DNA of 64,000 bases, from the NCBI GenBank assembly GCA_964389675.1, contig CAYMEV010000013.1, forward strand, positions 1-64,000. Direction: 5' to 3'. Below, piece by piece: positions 16,872 to 24,079 of this stretch. This DNA is from CAYMEV01 sp964389675 [NCBI: uncultured Candidatus Sumerlaeota bacterium]. GTDB lineage: Bacteria > CAYMEV01. The notes beneath the pieces are model-generated. The model was not told the DNA's origin, ran no database searches, and saw only the letters and a list, made by a program, of their open reading frames with translations. Numbering within the stretch: the first letter of the stretch is position 1; each line of letters opens with the position of its first letter. A program made the translations under genes and the position numbers.

Positions 16872-17837
16872 ATGAAAAGATCTTTATTTATCCTGATTCC
16901 GATATTAATAATGTTTTATTTAACAGGCATATGCTGTAAGCCTTCAGAAAAGCAGTCAGAATCCGGAGGGCTGGAAGGCACAATCAGCATATCAGGTGCA
17001 TGGGCGCTTTATCCTCTTGCTGTCTCCTGGGCTGACCAGTTCAAGCAGCTGCACCCCGGCGTAAGGATAGAGATATCAGCAGGCGGAGCAGGGAAGGGAA
17101 TGGCAGATGTGCTTTCAGATCTTGTCGACCTTGCAATGGTATCCAGGGAAATATATCCGCAGGAAATTGAGCAGGGGGCATTTTATGTACCTGTAGCCAT
17201 TGACGCGGTAGTTCCTGTAATAAACGCAGAAAATCCAGTTATAGGCCTTGTAAAATCAAAGGGAATAAAGAGAGAAATATTTGAAAAAATATGGATACAG
17301 GGTGAAAGCCTTGACTGGGGCAATATATATGATGAAGCATCTGCAGGCAGGATAAATGTATATACCCGGTCAGATGCATGCGGAGCTGCTGCTACATTTG
17401 CAGCATTTATGGGTAAAAAGCAGGAGGACATGTTAGGAACCGGAATATTTGGAGATCCAGGTATGGTTACAGCTGTCAAGGATGACACTCTCGGCATCGG
17501 GTACAACAATATAAATTTTGTTTATGACAGAAATACTAAAAACCCTGTAGATGGTGTTTCAGTAATTCCAATAGACTTAAACGGAAACGGGATACTGGAT
17601 GAGAATGAGGATTTTTATGAAAACATAGACCTTATAGTCAAGGCAATCTCAGAGGGGAATTATCCTTCACCGCCGGCAAGGGAGCTCTATTTTGTCACAA
17701 AGGGGAAACCCCCGGAAGGGTTAGTAAAAGAATTTTTGGAATATGTGCTTTCCGAGGGACAGGCTCTTACATCTGAGGCAGGGTATGTGAATATATCCCA
17801 GGACAAGATTGATACAAGCCTTGATAAACTAAGATAA
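16872..17837 (+). CDS. pstS: Phosphate ABC transporter, substrate-binding protein
   Basis: This 321-aa PstS-type protein binds phosphate outside the inner membrane and delivers it to PstCA. After a hydrophobic leader the mature part starts GTISISGAWALYPLAVSWADQF and continues with EISAGGAGKGMADVL and DLAMVSREI, the usual phosphate-contact loops, then the YTRSDACGAAATFAAF motif. The leader ends ...LTGICCKPS. This looks like a lipoprotein site but has Ile or Cys at -1 instead of Gly/Ala/Ser, so lipidation is uncertain unless the organism has a relaxed lipobox. A good AAAAAGGAG site stands before the ATG. It is the first gene of pstSCAB. Confidence 0.93.
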   Translation: MKRSLFILIPILIMFYLTGICCKPSEKQSESGGLEGTISISGAWALYPLAVSWADQFKQLHPGVRIEISAGGAGKGMADVLSDLVDLAMVSREIYPQEIEQGAFYVPVAIDAVVPVINAENPVIGLVKSKGIKREIFEKIWIQGESLDWGNIYDEASAGRINVYTRSDACGAAATFAAFMGKKQEDMLGTGIFGDPGMVTAVKDDTLGIGYNNINFVYDRNTKNPVDGVSVIPIDLNGNGILDENEDFYENIDLIVKAISEGNYPSPPARELYFVTKGKPPEGLVKEFLEYVLSEGQALTSEAGYVNISQDKIDTSLDKLR

Positions 17838-17847
17838 TCAGACATTT

Positions 17848-18738
17848 ATGAGAACCAGAAGAAAAAGAATAGACAATACTGCAAGAATTCTGATGGTTAT
17901 TACAACTGTTGCAGTAAATATTGTCCTGCTGTTCATAATATTCGGGCTGTTTTCAAAGTCCAGGCCCATCTTTGAACACCATAATATACTTAAGCTGGTA
18001 TTTTCTTCTGAATGGTTTCCTTTAAGAGGATGCTTCGGGCTTTTCAATTTTATTTTCGGGACATTTATTGTAACAGCCCTTTCCATAATTATAGCTGCTC
18101 CATTATGCATACTGACATCAATATACCTTTCAGAGTATGCTTCAAAGAGGATTCTTTACTGGGCGAAGCTTTTTATAGACCTTCTGGCCGGTATTCCTGC
18201 TGTTGTATATGGTGTCTGGGGGATACTCGTCATTGTTCCGGTCATAAGGGACTATATAGCCCCGTTCTTCAGCAGAACGACAACAGGATACAGCCTGCTG
18301 GCAGGAGGCATAGTGCTTTCAATAATGGTCTCTCCCATAATTATTTCTGTCCTTCTCGAGATCTTTGCATCAATAGAGGCTGAACTGAAAGAATCTTCCC
18401 TGGCACTGGGAGCAACAAAATGGCAGACAATAAAGTTCGTCATACTCAAAAAATCATTCAGCGGAATAATATCAGGTATAATCCTCGGTGTGTCAAGAGC
18501 ACTGGGAGGCACAATGGCAGTGCTTATGGTCACAGGCAATGTCGCAATAATACCAGAGAGCATATTTGAGCCGATATATACAATACCTTCTCTGATAGCC
18601 AATAATTACGGCGAAATGCTTTCAATACCCCTCTATGATTCAGCCCTTATGTTTGCAGGCTTTATTCTTCTGCTCATAATACTTGTCTTTAACATAGCCT
18701 CAAGGCTCATGCTTATGAAATATCACAGGATGACATGA
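17848..18738 (+). CDS. pstC: Phosphate ABC transporter permease PstC
   Basis: This 296-aa inner-membrane protein has six hydrophobic segments. The binding-protein-dependent permease signature is visible as LKESSLALGATKWQTIKFVILKK. The loop DLLAGIPAVVYGVWGI before it is typical of PstC. It begins 10 bases after pstS and ends 3 bases before pstA. It forms the channel with PstA, energised by PstB. Confidence 0.93.
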   Translation: MRTRRKRIDNTARILMVITTVAVNIVLLFIIFGLFSKSRPIFEHHNILKLVFSSEWFPLRGCFGLFNFIFGTFIVTALSIIIAAPLCILTSIYLSEYASKRILYWAKLFIDLLAGIPAVVYGVWGILVIVPVIRDYIAPFFSRTTTGYSLLAGGIVLSIMVSPIIISVLLEIFASIEAELKESSLALGATKWQTIKFVILKKSFSGIISGIILGVSRALGGTMAVLMVTGNVAIIPESIFEPIYTIPSLIANNYGEMLSIPLYDSALMFAGFILLLIILVFNIASRLMLMKYHRMT

Positions 18739-18741
18739 TAA

Positions 18742-19593
18742 ATGGACAAAAGATCAATTGAAGAAGGTATTTTCAAAATACTTATGAAGATCAGCACAGG
18801 GCTTATCTTTTTAGCGCTTCTGGCTATTATAGGTACCATACTGTACAGAGGGATAGGCTCTTTGAGCTTTTCTATGATAACACAGCTTCCAAAGGGGGGG
18901 TATTACCTTGGCAAAGAGGGAGGAATACTGAATGCCATCATAGGAAGCCTGATGATAGGGGGATTCTCTACATTGCTTGCTCTCATGCTGGCTCTTCCGA
19001 TAACCTTTTATATAAATATATACAGAAGGGGAAAATCAAGGTTTGCATATTATACAAGGTTCTCACTTGATGTGCTTACGGGTGTCCCCAGCATTGTCTA
19101 TGGCCTTTACGGTTTTATAATACTGAGATTTCTCGGTATAAGGGCATCCCTTCTCGGCGGGGTTTTTGCCGTAGCACTGCTTATCCTTCCCCTCATGTGC
19201 AGGACTATTGACGAGGTTATAAGGCTTGTGCCAAAGGATCTTATGGATACTGCATACAGCCTGGGCTCCACGAAATTTGAAACTATCATCCATGTAGTGG
19301 TAAAGCAGATTTCCGGCGGAATCATCATGGCTGTAATGATTGCTTTCGGCAGGGGAATAGGCGATGCAGCTTCAGTGCTTTTTACGGCCGGGTTTTCTGA
19401 TTATATTCCGACATCTTTATTTCAGCCTGTTGCAACACTGCCTCTGGCCATATTCTTCCAGCTCCAGAGCCCTTTGCCTGAGGTTCAGGAGAGGGCTTAT
19501 GCATCAGCATTCATACTTACTGCTATCATACTGGTAATTAGCGTGGTGATAAGGCTGATCGGAAAGAAATTCTCAAAACATGTTATAAGGTAA
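18742..19593 (+). CDS. pstA: Phosphate ABC transporter permease PstA
   Basis: This 283-aa six-segment permease has the PstA landmarks: TQLPKGGYYLGKEGGILNAI early, LDVLTGVPSIVYGLYGF, and the EAA-type loop PKDLMDTAYSLGSTKFETI. It is the partner of PstC and is directly followed, 10 bases later, by pstB. Confidence 0.93.
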   Translation: MDKRSIEEGIFKILMKISTGLIFLALLAIIGTILYRGIGSLSFSMITQLPKGGYYLGKEGGILNAIIGSLMIGGFSTLLALMLALPITFYINIYRRGKSRFAYYTRFSLDVLTGVPSIVYGLYGFIILRFLGIRASLLGGVFAVALLILPLMCRTIDEVIRLVPKDLMDTAYSLGSTKFETIIHVVVKQISGGIIMAVMIAFGRGIGDAASVLFTAGFSDYIPTSLFQPVATLPLAIFFQLQSPLPEVQERAYASAFILTAIILVISVVIRLIGKKFSKHVIR

Positions 19594-19603
19594 AGGTGGA
19601 AAA

Positions 19604-20365
19604 ATGACAGAACATCCGTTTATTGAAATCTCGAATCTTAATCTGTATATAGGAAATGACAGGATACTTGAGGATATAAGCATAAAGATACCTGGCAACA
19701 GGATAACGGCAATAATAGGACCTTCAGGCTGCGGGAAGACAAGCCTGCTGAAGTGTTTCAACAGGCTTGTTGATACAATTGAGGGTTCCCGGGTTACCGG
19801 CAGAATACTGGTGGATAATGAAGACATATTTGACAGTAAAGCAGATATATCTGAGATAAGAAGGAAAATGGGGCTTCTTCTGCAGAAGCCGTATCCTCTG
19901 CCAATGTCAATATTTGATAATGTTGCATACGGGCCAAAGATCAATGGGATGAAAGACAAAAAAAGGCTGAGTGAGATAGTGGAGCACCAGTTGAAGCAGG
20001 TTGGCTTGTGGGAAGAGGTAAAAGGGAAACTGCAATCACCTGCCGCAGCGCTTTCTGTAGGCCAGCAGCAGAGATTATGCCTTGCAAGGGGCCTCGCTGT
20101 CGAACCGGAGATAATCCTGGCAGATGAATCCACATCAGCTCTCGATCCTATCTCAAGCGCACGTATAGAATCAAGGTTCGCAGCACTGAAAGAAAAATAT
20201 ACAATTATAATGGTTACTCATATACTCAGGCAGGCAAAAAGGCTCGCGGATTATGTGATCTTCATGTATTACGGGAAAGCCCTGGAAGCTGGCCCTGCAA
20301 AAGAGATCTTCGAAAATCCCAGAAATGAAATCACAAGGCAGTATATAAACGGAGTCATAAGCTGA
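19604..20365 (+). CDS. pstB: Phosphate ABC transporter ATP-binding protein
   Basis: This 253-aa ATPase has Walker A GPSGCGKT near 39-46, an ABC signature written LSVGQQQRLCLARGLA (usually LSGGQQQR) and Walker B IILADESTSALDP, where Ser replaces the usual Pro. The PstB-specific LLQKPYPLPMSIFDNVAYG segment is present. An AAGGTGG site precedes the ATG. It is the last gene of the operon; phoU and a PhoR/PhoB pair are not found within the window. No clear terminator is visible in the 112-base gap to the convergent gene. Confidence 0.93.
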   Translation: MTEHPFIEISNLNLYIGNDRILEDISIKIPGNRITAIIGPSGCGKTSLLKCFNRLVDTIEGSRVTGRILVDNEDIFDSKADISEIRRKMGLLLQKPYPLPMSIFDNVAYGPKINGMKDKKRLSEIVEHQLKQVGLWEEVKGKLQSPAAALSVGQQQRLCLARGLAVEPEIILADESTSALDPISSARIESRFAALKEKYTIIMVTHILRQAKRLADYVIFMYYGKALEAGPAKEIFENPRNEITRQYINGVIS

Positions 20366-20477
20366 GTTTCACAAAAATTGTGTGATTTCTGTCAGACGCC
20401 TTGCCTTTCAGGTATATATAATCGTCTGCTTTCAAATATTTACTGATGAATCTGCACCCTGTCAGGGAGCCTATAAA

Positions 20478-21971
20478 TTATGGAATTTTTGAGTTTTTTG
20501 ACCTGCCTCTGTAAAATCTTCTTCTGGTACCCTTTTTATCACCGATGCCCTTATTTATCCTGTAGCCGGGTGAAAGGAGGCCGACCTTTCTGAAATAGAC
20601 CATAAGGACCAGTGTGATTACCGCCATCAGTATGAGTACGAATGGATATCCGTAAACCCAGTAAAGCTCAGGCATATTCCACCAGGAGCGGATAATAAAA
20701 GCAGGATCCCTGAATGCCTGGAAGTTCATCCCATAGATGCCGGCAATTAGTGTCAAAGGAAGAAAAATTACGGAAAATACCGTAAGTACCCGCATGGCTT
20801 CATTTATCCTGAAGGTTGCTTTTTCACTCAGGGTGCTTGCAAGAGCACGAATATTATTTATCTCTTCCCCAAGTGTGCGGATTGACCTTTCAGTCCTTGA
20901 AAGGCGCTGGTCCAGGTTGTCAAAAAGGCCCCTGATATACCCGTATTGCTCGATATTGAAGTTTTCTGCTGTTTTGGCTATATCACTGCTTTTGATCCAT
21001 GAATCTATTGCTTCTTTATCCCTTGTCAGGCTTTCCGGAACAGATATAAGAAGTACCTGCTCTGCGCTGAGTTCGCTCAGCCGGAGCTGGACATGCATAA
21101 TTTCTTCACTGTCCTGCCTGCGTATTATTTTTTCCTGGTCATTAAGGCAGTCCCAGGACCAGGAAATCCATCCCTGAAGATTGGATGTGAACATGATTAT
21201 ACAGTTCATCATGCTGTAGCCCACCAGGAAGTTCTCCAGCGGTGCTGAATCAGCAGATATCAGCAGCATGCCGTGCTCTCCTGTTATTATGAATTCATCT
21301 TTGCATAATGTATTGGCACTGATAATGTCAAGATGGCCAAGAACCTGGGTAAGCTCAGCAGAATAGCCATCATCAGAAAGGGCATCGTTCATGCTTAAGC
21401 TTTTCCCTCCGCTATTTTCAAGTTTTTCCGCAATTATCACCAGAGACTTGTCACGGTGAAGGCTCTCGTGGCAGAAGACAATATCCAGCAATTTACGCTG
21501 ATAGGAATTGAACAGGGTATTCATGACCTTGCTGGAATCAACGATTAGGTCAGCAATTATGTGGGAGATATCATCAAGGCTCTGCCTTCCCTCAAGTTCA
21601 ATACCATAGCTTATCTTCCCGTCACTGGATATTTCAATTCCAATAATCTCACTCTGCAGGTCGCCTCCCGTCTCAGCAATGTCAACATTGCTTTCCAGCC
21701 TGATGTATTCCATGTGTTTATAATCAATGACACGCATGCTGATCTCCGTTTTCCCCGACTCTATAACTGCAGCATTAGGAAGCTGGTCTATCTCTTTTGT
21801 TATGTAAAAATTCCTGCCTGAAGATGTTCCCTTAACACCAGGCTTGTATGCGGATTGATGACAGCGAAGCTTTTTCTGAAGAGTGTAAATAAAATGAGCG
21901 CCTATGGGTACCCATTCTGTCAGGACTATCCTGACTTTCCCGTTTAAAAATGCCAGGTTTTTGCTATCCAT
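20478..21971 (-). CDS. CorA-family divalent-cation transporter-like protein, long N-terminus
   Basis: I take the ATG at 21971 (497 aa), because GGAGGG lies 7 bases upstream. The C-terminal ~110 residues are CorA-type: a long stalk helix, then TVFSVIFLPLTLIAGIYGMNF with the GMN signature, a short loop and a second membrane segment ending in a basic tail. CorA forms pentameric Mg2+/Co2+/Ni2+ channels. The N-terminal part (~380 aa) is much longer than in standard CorA (total ~320 aa), and its first ~150 residues show no recognisable motif. The gene overlaps the upstream gene by 8 bases (ATGGATAG) and is the last of a four-gene minus-strand operon. The substrate is unknown. Confidence 0.8.
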   Translation of the reverse strand: MDSKNLAFLNGKVRIVLTEWVPIGAHFIYTLQKKLRCHQSAYKPGVKGTSSGRNFYITKEIDQLPNAAVIESGKTEISMRVIDYKHMEYIRLESNVDIAETGGDLQSEIIGIEISSDGKISYGIELEGRQSLDDISHIIADLIVDSSKVMNTLFNSYQRKLLDIVFCHESLHRDKSLVIIAEKLENSGGKSLSMNDALSDDGYSAELTQVLGHLDIISANTLCKDEFIITGEHGMLLISADSAPLENFLVGYSMMNCIIMFTSNLQGWISWSWDCLNDQEKIIRRQDSEEIMHVQLRLSELSAEQVLLISVPESLTRDKEAIDSWIKSSDIAKTAENFNIEQYGYIRGLFDNLDQRLSRTERSIRTLGEEINNIRALASTLSEKATFRINEAMRVLTVFSVIFLPLTLIAGIYGMNFQAFRDPAFIIRSWWNMPELYWVYGYPFVLILMAVITLVLMVYFRKVGLLSPGYRINKGIGDKKGTRRRFYRGRSKNSKIP

Positions 21972-22599
21972 TATGTGACCCTCCAAAAAAATAGGGTTTG
22001 CATTTATATTCAACACTGCCTATTGAGAAGAAATCCTCTATGATAAATTCTTCCATATGGCCAGCCTTGAACCAGAGGTCATTCTCAAGATGACTGCCTT
22101 TTGAATAACAGTTGCAGGCTTTGGTAATAATCAGGTGAACTGACGGGTAATCCTTGCGCCCGACAGCAAAATCCATCAGCTTGCCGCATTTTGGACATTT
22201 TAGAATTTTGTCCAGTTTTTTTAATTCATCTTCTGATAGGATCTTTAATTTCTGAATAAGGTCCATACCCTTGTCTGATATACGTGTTGCCGTCATTGAT
22301 GCATAATAACGGGTATTTAATATTATGCGCTCTATCAGTTTATTCCTGAAAAGTACCTCCGAATCACGGACGGCTTCCTGGCTGACCAGAGCGAACATCT
22401 TTATGCCCCGGAAGTCTATTATGCTTGGTGCGAGGTCGTAATTCTCAAAAAGGCCAGCTCTAACGCATAAATGAACTATAATGCTGATATTAAAGTCTTT
22501 CAGCCAGGGCCTCGCATTGCAACCGGTATAAAGGCTGACCAGAAATAGAAGCCTTAAGGCATCTCTTGAAAAGGGATATTCCTGCTGGTCTGATTTCAT
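21964..22599 (-). CDS. Unrecognised protein with a CPKCGK zinc-binding motif
   Basis: The likely start is ATG 22599 (211 aa), with AAAGGAGAG 6 bases before it. The open frame reaches 22863, but that part overlaps the upstream gene in another frame. The N-terminal half is helical (DALRLLFLVSLYTGCN), the middle resembles a helix-rich or winged-helix region (ATRISDKGMDLIQKLKILS), and CPKCGK with a later CNC may bind zinc. No function can be assigned. It lies between a zinc-ribbon membrane protein and the CorA-like gene and overlaps the latter, so it may assist or regulate it. Confidence 0.7.
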   Translation of the reverse strand: MKSDQQEYPFSRDALRLLFLVSLYTGCNARPWLKDFNISIIVHLCVRAGLFENYDLAPSIIDFRGIKMFALVSQEAVRDSEVLFRNKLIERIILNTRYYASMTATRISDKGMDLIQKLKILSEDELKKLDKILKCPKCGKLMDFAVGRKDYPSVHLIITKACNCYSKGSHLENDLWFKAGHMEEFIIEDFFSIGSVEYKCKPYFFGGSHNG

Positions 22600-22652
22600 G
22601 ATTCTCTCCTTTATCTCATGCATTTTGCAGAAAATTATAACAGCTTTATATT

Positions 22653-22895
22653 TTATATATGCTTTATCTTTTCCTGTTTGATATAGGGCTGTATTTTCCT
22701 TAATGAAGGATTGGGACTGCCTTTTATCAGGATTGCCATAATCATCAGAACAGCAAATATTATGAATAGAATGGAGTAGAAGCCGAGTTTTTTTCTTTTT
22801 CCCTTCAGGTAAAATCCGCAATAGGGGCAGTTCCGCTGATCGCCAAGTATATAACCCCTGCACTCAGGGCAGATCTTTGACAGCTGATCATTCAT
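22653..22895 (-). CDS. Small zinc-ribbon membrane protein
   Basis: This 80-aa protein has two CxxC pairs (CPEC and CPYC, ~9-25) forming a zinc ribbon, a basic patch KGKRKK and one hydrophobic helix (~37-58, FYSILFIIFAVLMIMAILIKG), followed by a short basic tail. Its ATG overlaps the stop region of the RNase HI-GNAT gene by 8 bases, a sign of translational coupling. Such zinc-ribbon/TM proteins are common and mostly uncharacterised. Confidence 0.75.
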   Translation of the reverse strand: MNDQLSKICPECRGYILGDQRNCPYCGFYLKGKRKKLGFYSILFIIFAVLMIMAILIKGSPNPSLRKIQPYIKQEKIKHI

Positions 22896-23847
22896 CAGTC
22901 AGCTCCTTAACCATGAACATCTGCGTTTCTACTTCATCAAAGCCCTCTTTCTGATACCATGAACAGGCATTCCTGTTACTGGATGCAACATCAAGCAAAA
23001 TTCTTCTTTTACCCAGTTTCTGGGTAAATTCATATATGTTTTCAATCAGTATTTTTCCCAGGCCCCTTTTCTGAAAAGCATTATCAACGGCAATTGCAAG
23101 AAGATAGACCGTATCATCGTTCATGTATCTGCTGTGATAGTATTTCCTAAAATATTCATTATCATAAAAAAGCCAGTAGAAGCCAATTATCTTATCCTTA
23201 TGCTCCAGTACTCTTGCGGTATTGTTTTTTCTGAAGAGCATGTCAAAATCAGAGTCCCTCAATCCCTGCTTCTCTACCAGCCCCTTCTGGTTCAGCGTCG
23301 AGTCGTTTATCATTTTTATAGGCTTTATATCTTCCTTCCTGCAGTTCCTGATTATGAAAAGCCCTTCCTTCAGTTTCATCTCTTTTGAATAATCATCCTG
23401 CCCGTTTCTGAACCTTCCTTTTGCTGCTTCATTTGCAAGCCTGTCCACCATTATGTTAAGCGGGTCATCACTGTGAGCTTTGACCTTTACCCACATAATG
23501 TCGTGCTTTTTGGCCAGGGCTGAAAGCTTTTCCCATAGATCCCTGTTCTTAACAGGATTTCCTGTGCTGTTCCGGTAGCTGTTTTTTTCCCAGCTGTAGA
23601 GCCATTTCTTCATGAATGCATTATAAATATACTCGCTGTCAGTGTGAATGGTAAGGGGAAGAGGCTTTTTGATCGACTCAAGAGCTTTAATGACAGCTGT
23701 GAGCTCCATTCTGTTGTTCGTGGTTTCTTTCTCGCTTCCTGATGCATTCAGCTCCTTATCCCTGTATTCCAGATGATAGGCCCAGCCTCCCGGCCCCGGG
23801 TTTTTAAGGCATGAACCGTCAGTATAGATTATTATTCTATCTTCCAT
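22888..23847 (-). CDS. rnhA: Ribonuclease HI fused to a GNAT acetyltransferase
   Basis: The product is 319 aa. Residues ~1-145 are RNase HI, which cuts RNA in RNA-DNA hybrids: YTDGSCLKNPGPGGWAY, NNRMELTAVIKAL, HTDSEYI, KVKAHSDDPLN and VDRLANEAA give all four acidic metal ligands plus the catalytic His. Residues ~155-319 are a GNAT N-acetyltransferase domain with the acetyl-CoA loop QKRGLGK and the C-terminal NRNACSWYQKEGF strand-helix. One continuous frame joins them through a charged linker with no stop. RNase HI alone is ~150 aa, so this is a true fusion. It is the first gene of the four-gene operon ending with the CorA-like gene. Confidence 0.92.
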   Translation of the reverse strand: MEDRIIIYTDGSCLKNPGPGGWAYHLEYRDKELNASGSEKETTNNRMELTAVIKALESIKKPLPLTIHTDSEYIYNAFMKKWLYSWEKNSYRNSTGNPVKNRDLWEKLSALAKKHDIMWVKVKAHSDDPLNIMVDRLANEAAKGRFRNGQDDYSKEMKLKEGLFIIRNCRKEDIKPIKMINDSTLNQKGLVEKQGLRDSDFDMLFRKNNTARVLEHKDKIIGFYWLFYDNEYFRKYYHSRYMNDDTVYLLAIAVDNAFQKRGLGKILIENIYEFTQKLGKRRILLDVASSNRNACSWYQKEGFDEVETQMFMVKELTDE

Positions 23848-23881
23848 AAAACAAATATATACATAAAATGTTAAATATTAA

Positions 23882-23910
23882 AGAATAAAATAATTGCCTG
23901 CAGAGATCAA
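23882..23910 (-). promoter_or_regulatory. Candidate promoter of the RNase HI-GNAT operon
   Basis: Read on the minus strand: TTGATC (23910-23905), a 17-base spacer and TATTCT (23887-23882), about 35 bases before the ATG at 23847. Each box matches consensus at 4-5 of 6 positions. Confidence 0.45.
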
Positions 23911-23957
23911 AAAAGGGGCTTGAAATTATAATTATAAGGTGTTTTGTTTCATTATTT

Positions 23958-23987
23958 TTGACTTTTTATGCCATGGGTCATTATAAT
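23958..23987 (+). promoter_or_regulatory. Promoter of the GLUG-repeat protein gene
   Basis: TTGACT (23958-23963), an 18-base spacer and a perfect TATAAT (23982-23987). The predicted leader to the ATG at 24080 is ~85 bases. The gap 23848-24079 thus holds two divergent promoters and nothing else I can see. Confidence 0.6.
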
Positions 23988-24079
23988 ATCTACCAGGTCA
24001 GATATGAGCAGAATAGAATTTTCAGCAGGTAAATTGGACTCTATTTATTATAGAATAAAGACCAGAGGAGTATACATAA

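Noticed and set aside
22600-22863. N-terminal extension of the CPKCGK protein up to 22863
   Set aside because: It overlaps the zinc-ribbon membrane gene in another frame, and a good ribosome site points to ATG 22599.
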